Shown one piece after another: positions 51,814-61,120 of a DNA stretch of 64,000 nt. The stretch spans positions 403,852-467,851 of the forward strand of contig NZ_BDUC01000004.1 of NCBI RefSeq assembly GCF_002218085.1, written 5' to 3'. A program made the position numbers and the translations under genes. Origin of the DNA: Tolypothrix sp. NIES-4075 (lineage in GTDB: Bacteria; Cyanobacteriota; Cyanobacteriia; Cyanobacteriales; Nostocaceae). The notes under the pieces are model-generated. The model was not told where the DNA came from and did no database searches. It worked only from the letters and a program-made list of their open reading frames with translations. Numbering within the stretch: the stretch's first letter is position 1; each line of letters begins with the position of its first letter.

Positions 51814-52245
51814 CTCTTTTCTCTGGGTTCAAAGCAATATTTTTTGTGATATAACTCCTCAGTACTTATCTTGACATTTTGTTATATTCTCAACTAAACC
51901 TTGATAAACCGGGTTAATGATAAATTAAAGTTTGTTAAGTTATTTGTATTTTTACCCTTTTCTTGCAGTGTTGCAACATCTGAGAATATTTATACCGACT
52001 TGAGGTCAGCGAAGGTCAACCGATGCAACGATTTGCGAAGCAAGGATTTTGGATCGTAGTGCGATCGCTTTTGTCTTTTTCAAAAAGCTCGTTTGTTGGG
52101 TTTGGCTATTGCTCAAGCCAACAAACGATTAAATTTGCAAAAAAAAAGATGTTGGTAAGCGGGTAATCCTATGAATGAAAAGATGTGCTTTGAAATGGCG
52201 ATCGCACTAAACTTATGAAAAAGTGAGCCAATATCTTTGGAATAC
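51814..52245. other. Gap between nusA and ylxR with a terminator-like hairpin
   Basis: 432 bp where a few bases are usual. The only structure is the hairpin at 52090-52127 (see there). No gene is supported. The gap, together with the unusual 3' end of nusA, suggests DNA was inserted or rearranged here. Confidence 0.6.
52080..52127 (-). terminator. Terminator-like hairpin downstream of nusA
   Basis: On the minus strand CGTTTGTTGG (52127-52118) pairs with CCAACAAACG (52099-52090), with further inner pairing TTGGCT/AGCCAA-like, followed by AGCTTTTTG. Transcription leaving nusA would meet this 120 bp after the stop, so ylxR-infB may be partly uncoupled from nusA. Confidence 0.7.
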
Positions 52246-53871
52246 TCAAATTACCAATAAAGACAAGATGCTTTGAAATGTAGCACCTTTTATTCCTAAA
52301 GCGTTAGTAAGTTTGGCTATAGCAGAAGGTGTATCAAAAGCCACAGCTAAATCAGCTAGGCGTTCTAAAAGCTGTTTTAGCGAACTTAAAGAACTTTTCA
52401 ACAACAATTGTCTAAAATCGTCTGCTAATTGCGATCTTTCTTCTATGAAATTTTGCAAAGCTACTCTTAAGTCAGATGGAAAATTCTCAACTGACTTCAT
52501 AACTGTTTCTAACTTGTTTTGACATGCTTCTATTTCTTCATCTTGCTCATCTTGTTCATCTTGTTCATCTTGCTCATCTTGATCATCTTGATACTCATCA
52601 TATGTTTTTAATTCCTCGTACTCATCTGCTTGGTCTAGCTGTAGTTGCTCTACTTTTTCGAGTTCCTCAAATTCCCTTTCATCTTCTTCTTGTTGTTGTT
52701 TTGCTCGGACGGCGACAAATTTTGCATCTTCCGCTGCGGGGTCATACTTCGCTTTGTCTTTGATGTCAATTTTCCAGCCAGTCAGACGAGCAGCTAAACG
52801 GACGTTTTGTCCTTCTTTACCAATAGCTAAACTAAGTTGATCTTCAGCTACTAAAACGTGAGTTTGGCGACTTTCGGGGTCCATGAGGCGTACTTCATCA
52901 ACTCGTGCGGGACTCAAGCCGTTAGCAATGTAAGTTGCAGGATCTGGCGACCAACGAATCACATCGATTTTTTCCCCGCGCAATTCATTGACCACCACTT
53001 GAATTCGCGATCCCCGCGCTCCAATACAAGCACCAACTGGATCCACATCGCGATCTAAGGTATCAACAGCAATTTTAGTTCGCGGTCCGACGTAACGTGA
53101 AGGAGGATTAGCTTCTCTGGCTACAGCTACAATTCGCACAACTTCATCTTCAATTTCCGGCACTTCGTTGGCAAACAAATATACTACTAAACCAGCATCT
53201 GCTCTGGAAACTAGTAACTGCGGTCCGCGTTGCTGTCCTTGAGAAACCTTTTTCAAATATACCTTAAATGTAGCATTTGCTCGGTAATTATCGTTGGGCA
53301 ATTGTTCGCGCTTGGGTAATTCAGCTTCTACCTCTGGTTGACCGAAGCCACTGACAACTGCCATAATCACTGACTGTCTTTCAAAGCGCAGTACTCTTGC
53401 TTGCAGCACAGTTCCTTCTAAGTCTTGAAATTCTTCTTGCACCAACTGGCGTTGCTGATCTCGCAGTTTTTGCGCTAAAACTTGCTTGGTTTGCATCGCC
53501 GCCATGCGACCAAATTCTTCTTTATCAGGGGTAACATCTAGCACCACAGAGTCACCTAATTGTGCTTCGGGAGCTACTTCTTGAACTTCTTTTAAAGAAA
53601 TTTGATGATCGGAATTGCTAACTTCTTCAACAATGCTTTTAGTGGAAAGAACGCGAAATCCTTGTTCGTCAATATCAAGTTCTACTTCAAAATTATTAAA
53701 GTACTCTTCATCAAATTGTCTTCGCTCTAAATTTTGGGCACGGCGATAACGTTCGTAACCTTTTAGCAGTGCTTCTCTGATAGCTGATTGAACTGCCAAA
53801 CGCGGTAAATTCCGTTCGCGACTGATATTTTCGATTAAATCTTTTAATCCCGTTAATTTAACTGTAGACAT
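52246..53871 (-). CDS. nusA: Transcription termination/antitermination protein NusA with extra C-terminal domain
   Basis: From the ATG at 53871 (GGAGA 9 bases upstream) the protein has 541 residues. The N-terminal RNA-polymerase-binding domain (1-130), S1 domain (about 135-205, VLQARVLRFERQSVIMAVV) and two KH domains (IGARGSRIQVVVNEL and AIGKEGQNVRLAARL) to about 375 are standard. Then come an acidic linker with QQQEEDEREFEELEKVEQ and a DEQ triplet repeat near 428-445, and a final 95-residue helical domain (LETVMKSVENFPSDLRVALQ to SILSLLVI) that I do not know from other NusA proteins. Cyanobacterial NusA usually ends near 400-430. The repeat and tail may come from a fusion. Confidence 0.93.
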   Translation of the reverse strand: MSTVKLTGLKDLIENISRERNLPRLAVQSAIREALLKGYERYRRAQNLERRQFDEEYFNNFEVELDIDEQGFRVLSTKSIVEEVSNSDHQISLKEVQEVAPEAQLGDSVVLDVTPDKEEFGRMAAMQTKQVLAQKLRDQQRQLVQEEFQDLEGTVLQARVLRFERQSVIMAVVSGFGQPEVEAELPKREQLPNDNYRANATFKVYLKKVSQGQQRGPQLLVSRADAGLVVYLFANEVPEIEDEVVRIVAVAREANPPSRYVGPRTKIAVDTLDRDVDPVGACIGARGSRIQVVVNELRGEKIDVIRWSPDPATYIANGLSPARVDEVRLMDPESRQTHVLVAEDQLSLAIGKEGQNVRLAARLTGWKIDIKDKAKYDPAAEDAKFVAVRAKQQQEEDEREFEELEKVEQLQLDQADEYEELKTYDEYQDDQDEQDEQDEQDEQDEEIEACQNKLETVMKSVENFPSDLRVALQNFIEERSQLADDFRQLLLKSSLSSLKQLLERLADLAVAFDTPSAIAKLTNALGIKGATFQSILSLLVI

Positions 53872-54012
53872 AAATTTATCTCCTTTAATTATTATGCAGA
53901 CACCCAGCATAAGTTAGGAGTTGTAAGTTATGAGGAGCGGAGTTTTAAAATAACTCTTAACTCCTAACTCTTAACTCCTAACTTTTAACTCCTAAGTTTT
54001 AACTCCTAACTT
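53872..54012. repeat. AACTCCT heptamer repeats
   Basis: TAACTCTTAACTCCTAACT-type 7-bp units, at least eight, at 53944-54013 between rimP and nusA, followed by the nusA ribosome binding site. Confidence 0.75.
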
Positions 54013-54474
54013 TTATCTGCTCTCATTCAACTGCACCCTACTTATGAGAGTGCGAGGAATTTCGATTACACGACCTTTTTGGTTTAAGTAAACTGATATT
54101 TCATCCCGGCGAATCAACTGACCAATCCACTCTTGCTGTCCGTCGTAGGGTTGGGAAGTAAAGACAATTACAGGAAATCCTTTGAAGGACAGGTATTCCC
54201 TGTCGGTTGTCAGTTGCCGCGAAATACCAGGACTTGACACCTCTAAAACGTAAGCATCTGGAATGATATCCGATCCATCTAAGGAGGCTTCTAAAGCACG
54301 GCTCATCCGCTCACAATCATTCAATCCAGTGTCCTGTTGGGGATTGCGGATATCTACCCGCAACACTGGTGGACGTTGGTTAGTATGAAAAACTACCCCA
54401 ACGACTTCTAATCCCAGTTCTTCTGCTACTGGTGTCGCCAAATCAATAATTTGTGGGACTAAGGGATGAGTCAT
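54013..54474 (-). CDS. rimP: Ribosome maturation factor RimP
   Basis: A 153-residue RimP starting MTHPLVPQIIDLATPVAEELGLEV, needed for 30S subunit maturation. It has LRVDIRNPQQDTGLNDCERMSRALE near 43, the conserved YVLEVSSPGISRQLTTDREY near 81 and the C-terminal SH3-like barrel to ISRVQLNES. The frame is open up to 54555, but homologues begin at the ATG at 54474. First gene of the rimP-nusA-ylxR-infB cluster. Confidence 0.94.
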   Translation of the reverse strand: MTHPLVPQIIDLATPVAEELGLEVVGVVFHTNQRPPVLRVDIRNPQQDTGLNDCERMSRALEASLDGSDIIPDAYVLEVSSPGISRQLTTDREYLSFKGFPVIVFTSQPYDGQQEWIGQLIRRDEISVYLNQKGRVIEIPRTLISRVQLNESR

Positions 54475-54555
54475 GCAATAATTCAATAAAAAAAGTGGGC
54501 ATTGACCCACTTCCTGCGATAAGGATATCTTCCAAGAAGTATTGTGCCGAACCAA

Positions 54556-54749
54556 AGATGGTTCGACCTAAATTGAGTTTAGCGCATTTCTTTTGGGGGG
54601 AGAAGTGAGAAATTAATAATGGGGAGTGGGGAATGGGAAATGGGGAGTGGGGAATGGGTAATCGGTAATCGGTAATAGTTATTTTTGTCCCCTTGTCCCC
54701 TTGTCCCCTTGTCCCCTTGTCTCCTTGTCTTTTTGTCTTTCCATCCCCC
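54556..54749. repeat. GGGGAATGGG and TTGTCCCC tandem repeats upstream of rimP
   Basis: GGGGAGTGGGGAATGG units, GGTAATCGGTAATCGG units and five exact TTGTCCCC octamers at 54687-54726. A transcription start for the cluster should be close but none could be read. Confidence 0.75.
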
Positions 54750-56210
54750 CTACTCACCGTTTGCGTTATTTCTAGTTTTCAGTAGAGCAGAGCTTTTAGT
54801 GACTACTGTGGCGTGTGATGCTTGCGATCGTAATTGTCGAGTTTGTTGGATAATTTGCGCTATATCCTCGCGGGACAAGCGTTGGACGTAGTTGATTTTG
54901 ACTTCTTCCAAAAAGTCAAAAAGTAAGCTTTGAATTTCTGAAAGTACTTGTTTTTTCTGCATTTCCGCTCCCAAGGCTTCGCTAAAGCGTTCGAGTAATT
55001 CACTCGAAAGTTTTGCGGCTACTGGATCTTCAACAGCGCTAACTACGGCTTTGTAAAGGTTTGTGGCGATTTGGCTTGATAATTGTTCGCTCAATTGAGC
55101 CTGCATCTGTCCCACTCCGGGGAGGTTGTGCAGGTTGCGATAGATGGGGGATTGATTGAAGACACCATCTATATTGTGATGCAATATGGCAACTATCTCT
55201 GGTTGGATTTTGGGTAGCACTTCATAAATGATCGCTTTGATAAAGATACCTGCGATCGCTTCCACTTCATTAATATTATTAATATCTACATATTCAGAAT
55301 GATTCTCTTTTTGCAATAGCCAGCGCGTCAACTCTCCCTGCTTTATCGATCCTTGAATCTGGTTAATTAGCCTGACTATGACAATTTCTGTGAGTTCTTC
55401 GGCAAAATTGGCAACAACTCCTTGATTAATTTGCTTTCTTACTGGTTGTAAATTTAATAAATGCGCTTTATCAAGGCGAACTAATACAGGTATTATTCGC
55501 AACGAACGCCAAAATGGAAGCAGCAATAATAAATCGTACCAGCGCCACAAAACTGCATCTAACCAGCTAAAACCAGGATTGCGCCGTCTGATGTAAAAAG
55601 TCCGCGTCAGTAACTCTAAAGCAAATAAAATAACAAAGGGTAAATCTATTAGCCAAAAAATATCAGTAAATTCACCGTTTTCGCCGATTGTGCGGTAGTA
55701 ATCTGTAGCGATTAAAGGTTGAATTTTCTGGTTGAAAAAAGCAATTTCTTGATTCCACCCATTTTCAGTTAAATAAGCTTGACTCCAAAAAGTGTCAAAT
55801 GCTTGTTTCGCAGATTTTACAGATGTGCGATCGCGCATTCTATTTTTGATTTTTTCCAGTGTCCCACCCTTATTTACTGCCGCAAAAGGATTACCGTCTA
55901 TCATCTCAGTGCTAAGACTCCGCAATTGTTTAAGTTGGGTTGCACTTTCTGAGGACTTTAACCCTGTTTGGCTTACCTGTTCTTCTAGTAACTTGACATT
56001 TGCTAGATAGTTTTCTGTTTCTCGATGCGGTTCAATACCTTTTACTTTGTCATAAACGTTGGTAATTTGAGGAACTTTTCGTAAGTAGAAATCCCGCCAA
56101 GGAATATAACTTAAATCAAACAAACAAATACATAAATTAATGAAAGCAATAATTGCCATTAAGCGCTCAAACCATAGGTTTCGCCGCTTGTCCGAGTTTA
56201 TTTGAGCCAT
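54750..56210 (-). CDS. Membrane protein with voltage-sensor-like helices, no pore
   Basis: A 486-residue protein with four probable membrane segments. TM1 (about 14-34) is followed by a periplasmic region of about 130 residues with predicted helices. Three segments then resemble S2-S4 of ion-channel voltage sensors: DLPFVILFALELLTRTFYIRRR (acidic residue in S2), GFSWLDAVLWRWYDLLLLLPFW (Asp in S3) and RSLRIIPVLVRLDKA (Arg at spaced intervals, S4-like). No pore helix or selectivity filter follows. The remaining 220 residues are cytosolic and helical with EELTEIVIVRLINQ. Function unknown; the ion-channel link is by resemblance only. Confidence 0.6.
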   Translation of the reverse strand: MAQINSDKRRNLWFERLMAIIAFINLCICLFDLSYIPWRDFYLRKVPQITNVYDKVKGIEPHRETENYLANVKLLEEQVSQTGLKSSESATQLKQLRSLSTEMIDGNPFAAVNKGGTLEKIKNRMRDRTSVKSAKQAFDTFWSQAYLTENGWNQEIAFFNQKIQPLIATDYYRTIGENGEFTDIFWLIDLPFVILFALELLTRTFYIRRRNPGFSWLDAVLWRWYDLLLLLPFWRSLRIIPVLVRLDKAHLLNLQPVRKQINQGVVANFAEELTEIVIVRLINQIQGSIKQGELTRWLLQKENHSEYVDINNINEVEAIAGIFIKAIIYEVLPKIQPEIVAILHHNIDGVFNQSPIYRNLHNLPGVGQMQAQLSEQLSSQIATNLYKAVVSAVEDPVAAKLSSELLERFSEALGAEMQKKQVLSEIQSLLFDFLEEVKINYVQRLSREDIAQIIQQTRQLRSQASHATVVTKSSALLKTRNNANGE

Positions 56211-56567
56211 TCGCTGATAAGTGGATTTTAGAAATGTTCCTTATGACATAGGACTTACGCACTTCCTTCGTCGTCAAAGCTTGAATTTACGTAGGGGCAA
56301 TTCATGAATTGCCCCTACAAAACTTTAGTTTTGCGGCAGTCCTATGACATCTCTAATTTATGTGCTTTATGCTGTTTTGAGTATATATCCACTTTTAAAT
56401 TAAAATCAGTCTACAGAAAGATGACAAAAATTGATTTATACTATCCACTTAATTTTATTTAGATATAACTTAATTTAATCAAAAATAATTAATAATGAGG
56501 TTAAATAAACTAAAGATCGGCTAGTGACCGGAATATATAGCTGATTTAATCAAAAGGAGTTTCAACC
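56211..56567. other. Divergent intergenic region with a GTAGGGGC palindrome
   Basis: At 56291-56318 GTAGGGGCAATTCA and TGAATTGCCCCTAC form a perfect palindrome of the family also at 26791. The rest is AT-rich. AAAGGAG precedes the peptidoglycan-binding gene. Confidence 0.6.
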
Positions 56568-57299
56568 ATGTGGTGTGGGTTTGGAAAATCAAGCATTCCT
56601 GTTGCTGTTGTCTGCCTGATAACAGCTAGTGTAGTAATTTCAGATACAGCTACTGCTGCTCGCCAACGTAATTATAGCCCACAACAATTCCGTGCAGTAT
56701 TGCGGGGATTGGGCTATAGCGTTGACTTAACAAATACGCCCTTGAGGGATGCAAAAACTAAAAAAGCAATTCGTGAATTTCAAACAGGGTACAAATTAAC
56801 ACCTGCTGATGGAGTTGCAGGACCAAAAACTCAAGATTTTGCCGCGAACATAATTCAAATTTTACAGGCAAACTTGAATGCGGTATTGAAGCCTAAAAAT
56901 CCTCTACCCCGCGATCAGTTTTACGGTTCGCGGACGGAAGCAGCGGTTAAAGAAGCTCAAAAAAGATTTCAGTTACAAGAAACTGGAATTGCCGATCTAG
57001 CATTTCGCCAGAGATTGAACGAAGAGGCAAAAACAAGCGGTAGTCAGCCGAGTACTCAGCCAACTCCGACGCCGACATCTTCACCAACCCCAACAGCGAC
57101 ACCGACAACAAGACCGACAACCAGACCAACTACAAGACCGACAACCAGACCAAGAACAAGAACTACGCCAACACCAACGGCGACACCAACGACGACACCA
57201 ACGGCGACACCAACGGCGACACCAACGGCGACACCAACGGCGACACCAACAACTTTACCTGAGGTGGCGCCTTCACCAACAGCTTCACCAACACCTTAG
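56568..57299 (+). CDS. Peptidoglycan-binding domain protein with Thr/Pro-rich tail
   Basis: A 243-residue secreted protein: signal peptide (1-31, ending TATAA), then two PG_binding_1 domains (about 38-75, AVLRGLGYSVDLTNTPLRDAKTKKAIREFQ, and 105-145, RTEAAVKEAQKRFQLQETG). The C-terminal 90 residues consist of PTPTATPT and TRPTTRP repeats, encoded by 12-bp repeats (ACACCAACGGCG type) that have probably expanded. Binds cell wall. The ribosome binding site AAAGGAG is clear. Confidence 0.88.
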   Translation: MWCGFGKSSIPVAVVCLITASVVISDTATAARQRNYSPQQFRAVLRGLGYSVDLTNTPLRDAKTKKAIREFQTGYKLTPADGVAGPKTQDFAANIIQILQANLNAVLKPKNPLPRDQFYGSRTEAAVKEAQKRFQLQETGIADLAFRQRLNEEAKTSGSQPSTQPTPTPTSSPTPTATPTTRPTTRPTTRPTTRPRTRTTPTPTATPTTTPTATPTATPTATPTATPTTLPEVAPSPTASPTP

Positions 57300-57329
57300 G
57301 TACAAGCAAAAAATGATGACACCAATGGC

Positions 57330-58223
57330 TCATTTCATCTGAGTGGGTTCTTCTAAGGGTCTGCCTTTAGGCACGGGTAAAATTGGGCGGCGATCGCTAT
57401 AAGGCATGGGTATGTATTGCACGCTGGGGCGTCCGCCTTGTGGTTGCGGATACATATCCATGAGATCGTAAATTGAGCGGGGCAGTCCAACTGTTATGGG
57501 CAGCCCCATTTCTGTAGCTTCCTCAACTGTGATCGGATAGTCGTGGGTAACCCTTCCTGTAGTTAAGGCATCGATGATAGATTCGATATTTTCTGGCTGA
57601 ACTTTCTGTGTGGGAATATTATCTTTCAGTAGAGTCCTGACAAATCGCTGCACTTGCTGGATTGCTTTGCGTGACAAATCCGCCATAATCAGGGTTTGGT
57701 CGTCAATTTCACCGATGGGTTTGTCTTCCACAACTTTGATGATACTCGCAGCCGGGAAGTTACCTAATTGAGGATCGACTGGTCCCAAGACAGCGTTAGC
57801 ATCCATGACGATTTCATCAGCAGCCAGCGCAAGCATTGTACCGCCACTCATCGCATAATGAGGTACAAAAACAGTTACTTTTGCCGGATGGCGAATTAAG
57901 GCTCTAGCGATTTGTTCGGTTGCTAAAACCAAACCGCCTGGAGTGTGCAAAATTAAGTCAATGGGGACATCTGGGGGGGTGAGACGAATTGCCCGCAGTA
58001 TCTGTTCTGAATCTTCGATAGTAATGTAGCGCGATATAGGAATTCCTAATAAGCTGATAGACTCTTGGCGGTGAATCAGCAATATCACTCGGCTTTTGCG
58101 TTCTTGCTGGAATTGTTGTAGAGAACTGACGCGACGATATTCAATCTGACGTCTTTGCCAGATAGGTTGCAGGGAAGACAAAAGCAGGAAAATCCAGAAT
58201 AAATCTCCGATACCAAAGCCCAT
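57330..58223 (-). CDS. Clp-fold serine protease homologue (SDH_sah family)
   Basis: A 297-residue membrane-anchored protein: one N-terminal helix (about 5-22), then a ClpP/crotonase-fold domain with LILHTPGGLVLATEQIARAL (about 95), VPHYAMSGGTMLALAADEIVMD with the likely nucleophile Ser (about 130), and NAVLGPVDPQLGNFPA. This matches the serine dehydrogenase proteinase/SppA-like group. Role probably in degrading membrane or signal-peptide-derived substrates. The last 35 residues are Pro-rich. Confidence 0.85.
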   Translation of the reverse strand: MGFGIGDLFWIFLLLSSLQPIWQRRQIEYRRVSSLQQFQQERKSRVILLIHRQESISLLGIPISRYITIEDSEQILRAIRLTPPDVPIDLILHTPGGLVLATEQIARALIRHPAKVTVFVPHYAMSGGTMLALAADEIVMDANAVLGPVDPQLGNFPAASIIKVVEDKPIGEIDDQTLIMADLSRKAIQQVQRFVRTLLKDNIPTQKVQPENIESIIDALTTGRVTHDYPITVEEATEMGLPITVGLPRSIYDLMDMYPQPQGGRPSVQYIPMPYSDRRPILPVPKGRPLEEPTQMK

Positions 58224-58956
58224 AATTCAAATTTTCAACTTCAAAATTTACAGCACAATCTTGGCAGACATTCCAGCTGTTTACTTTATGCAAGTAAAAA
58301 CGTGTCAGCTAAGGATTGACTGCAAAAATAGGCGTTGTCGTCATTATTGTGACAATATTTGCTAAATCGCGAGTCTATCTGAAGTGTTAAAACTGACCGG
58401 ATTGCAGTTTTGCAACTAGCGCCCGCATTCAAGAATGAACGCTCATTGGAGGCAATGCAGGGAAAGTCAGAATTCTTTATAAACTCAAAATTATAAATTA
58501 TATCAGCTAACAAATTATGAAAAGCGATTATATTTTTTATAAACCGTTGGGTAAATTTTATTATTTATAATTATTTATAAAAATTTAAAATAATGTACTA
58601 TATTTTTATACTAAAAGTCTAGTATTATCCCTAGATAAAGATAAAATATTTTTTCGTGTATCGGCTATGTCTAATAGTAAATCACTACTGCACATGAACC
58701 CGTTGTACGGAGGTTTGTGTGTGGGATAATTTGTGATTTAAATAACATTAATTTGAAAAAGCGATCGCGCTTCAACAGCACATTACAGCGTTTTTCAGGT
58801 TGCAGGAGGTACACAGGTAGGGGCACTACGCCCGTTGTGCCCTTACAATAATCTGTACCTCACGCCCGTTGCAATCTACTGTAAAAATTTAGGTGTTTTG
58901 AAAAGGCGAATTTGCACAGTATAAGTTCAAAAGGGTAAGCTTAAACTCAGGAGAAG
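58224..58956. other. Long AT-rich intergenic region with element copy 1
   Basis: 733 bp. It holds copy 1 of the 74-bp element (58319-58392) and a degenerate GTAGGGGC palindrome (58817-58847). An AT-rich stretch at 58520-58650 and a good AGGAGA ribosome binding site before the kinase complete it. A minus-strand frame of 75 codons across the element is not supported. Confidence 0.6.
58319..58392 (+). repeat. 74-bp element copy 1, left of the kinase-PstS gene
   Basis: 65 of 74 bases match copy 2 at 61121-61194, with the first 42 identical. It contains the 13-bp palindrome TATTGTGACAATA (58345-58357). In the frame from GCA at 58322 it reads AKIGVVVIIVTIFAKSRVYL, then Lys-Cys and TAA. Confidence 0.85.
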
Positions 58957-60960
58957 ATGATGAGTAATTGGGCACCAGGACATCAGCTAAAAGATAGTCG
59001 ATATACTATTAAAAAAATTCTGGGAAAAGGAGGCTTTGGTATAGCATACTGCGTTTTAGACACAAAATTAAATCGAGACGTTGTAATCAAAACTCTCAAT
59101 CCAGAATTAAAAGCTCAAGCATACTTTGAGAAATTACAGCAAGATTTTCATCACGAAGCACGATGTTTAAGTCGATGTTCTCATCCTCATATTGTGCAAA
59201 TATACGATTTTTTTGTAGAGGAAGAACTAGAATGTATTGTCATGCAATATATTCCCGGTGAGAATCTCAACGATAGAGCATTTCGGGGAATAACACAAAA
59301 GGAAGCATTAAATTATATCTATCAAATTAGTGGAGCCTTACAGGTTGTTCATAAAAATAATCTGGTGCATCGAGATGTGAAACCAGCAAATATTATTATT
59401 AAACCAAGTAACAATGAAGCGATATTAATTGATTTTGGAATTGCTCGTGAAGTTGATATCAAAATTAAAACTAGAGCCTTAACGGAATGTTTTGCACCTA
59501 TTGAACAGTATTCTGTAGATGCTCCGCAAGAAGCTTATACAGATATTTATGCGTTGGCTGCAACGCTATATTTTTTGTTAACTAAACAAAAACCAGTAGA
59601 CTCCCAAACTAGATACTTTCACATTAATCAAAGTGGAAAAGACCCTCTGATATCTCCGCAACAATTAAATCCCCGAATTAGTCAACAGACAAATAATGCC
59701 ATTCTTCAAGGAATGAAAATCTTTGCTACTGAACGACCCCAGTCAATTCTAGAATGGTTAAATTTGCTTGATCAAGCTCAAAAGGAAGAGGTCAGCCCAA
59801 TAAATTTCACTTCAGTTCTAGAGACAACCTTGCCTCAAACAACAATACGTGAAAATACAACTTCACTTAATCACTCAAGAAAAAGGTATTCTAATAATAG
59901 ACAAAATCAACAGGAATTTAACTCCATATCCACAAATAGACAAATAAATAATTTGCTGTGGATTATTGCAGGAATTGCTACTTTAGCTCTTGCAGTAATT
60001 TTCATCGTATCTGACAAACCAACAAATTCTTGTCAAAAGCGGGGGATTTTAACAATATGTCGTCACATTGCTGATGTTCCCAATGTCCCCTCACTTACAA
60101 AAGTTCTCTATGGAGGTTCTACACTTTTTTCATTAAAATTGAATAAGTTAGAAATTTACCGTATCCAGAAATATCATCCTCAATTTCAATTAGAACATAC
60201 GGACAATTTTCCATCTGGAGAAAAAGCTGGATCTAGTACGGGAATAAAATGGTTGCTTGAGGGTAAAATTAGTTTTGCCCAAACTGCGTATATGATGACA
60301 GAAAAACCAAAATTGGAAGCTAAGAATAAAGGTTTTACACTTCGAGAAGAACCTATTGCTTATGATGCTGTAGCTGTGTGTGTAAATTCTGGATTAACTT
60401 CTCAAATGTTAAAAAGTTTAACTTTCAAAGATTTAGAGAATATATTTCAGGGTAAAGTCACAAATTGGAAGCAGTTTGGCGGACCCGATCTCAAAATTAT
60501 TCTTTTTAGACTTAATCATCAACAAAAACAAGATTATGTCATAGAACAATTTCAAGAAAGTGTGTTAAAAAAACAAGCTTATAAAACAAATATTCGGGAG
60601 TTAGCTAAACCTAGAGAAGTCATCAATGCTCTTACTAAAACTCCTGGTAGTATCAGTATGCTGACCGTCTCGCAAACCATCAACAAAAAAGATATCCGCG
60701 TTTTACCTATTGCTAAAGATAGGAATTCTCTTGCAGTGTCTCCTTGCGCTGACGACAAATGTACTGCTGTGAATAAAAACCTGATTCATGAAGATTATTA
60801 CCCGCAAGAATTAAACGACAAACTATATGTAGTTATCAAACTTGATTCTGGATTTGATGAGCAGGCGGGTATTGCTTATGCCAACATCATGTTAAGCGAT
60901 GAAGGACAAAAAATGGTAGAGGAAGCCGGATTTATACCATACAGAAGAGTGACACGATAG
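58957..60960 (+). CDS. Ser/Thr protein kinase fused to a PstS-like periplasmic domain
   Basis: A 667-residue receptor kinase. Residues 12-285 form a Hanks kinase: GKGGFGIAY (glycine loop), VVIKTL (Lys), LVHRDVKPANIII, LIDFGIAR and DIYALAATLYFLL are all intact. A polar linker (285-330) leads to one membrane helix (about 333-353). Residues 365-667 form a PBP_like/PstS phosphate-binding domain: LYGGSTLFS, FPSGEKAGSSTGIKWLLEGKIS split over 408-429, EPIAYDAVAVCVNSG, FKDLENIFQGKVTNWKQFGG and the closing MLSDEGQKMVEEAGFIPYR. The design, a sensor outside and a kinase inside, suggests response to a bound anion, but the ligand is not proved. Strong ribosome binding site; start at the first or second ATG. 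Confidence 0.9.
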   Translation: MMSNWAPGHQLKDSRYTIKKILGKGGFGIAYCVLDTKLNRDVVIKTLNPELKAQAYFEKLQQDFHHEARCLSRCSHPHIVQIYDFFVEEELECIVMQYIPGENLNDRAFRGITQKEALNYIYQISGALQVVHKNNLVHRDVKPANIIIKPSNNEAILIDFGIAREVDIKIKTRALTECFAPIEQYSVDAPQEAYTDIYALAATLYFLLTKQKPVDSQTRYFHINQSGKDPLISPQQLNPRISQQTNNAILQGMKIFATERPQSILEWLNLLDQAQKEEVSPINFTSVLETTLPQTTIRENTTSLNHSRKRYSNNRQNQQEFNSISTNRQINNLLWIIAGIATLALAVIFIVSDKPTNSCQKRGILTICRHIADVPNVPSLTKVLYGGSTLFSLKLNKLEIYRIQKYHPQFQLEHTDNFPSGEKAGSSTGIKWLLEGKISFAQTAYMMTEKPKLEAKNKGFTLREEPIAYDAVAVCVNSGLTSQMLKSLTFKDLENIFQGKVTNWKQFGGPDLKIILFRLNHQQKQDYVIEQFQESVLKKQAYKTNIRELAKPREVINALTKTPGSISMLTVSQTINKKDIRVLPIAKDRNSLAVSPCADDKCTAVNKNLIHEDYYPQELNDKLYVVIKLDSGFDEQAGIAYANIMLSDEGQKMVEEAGFIPYRRVTR

Positions 60961-61120
60961 CTTTTAGCGATTTGTATAGCACTTTTCTATTTTTTAATCA
61001 CGCAAAGGTGTAAAGTGTTTATTAATGCCTTTGCGCGAAATTTTATTCATCATTTTCATCTGGCATCATGCGATCGCCCAAACTGGCAACAAAGCGCGAT
61101 CGCTACTCCCAAATCTATTA

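Noticed and set aside
58286..58513. 75-codon minus-strand frame across element copy 1
   Set aside because: Poor composition and no support; the element's own conserved frame is on the plus strand.
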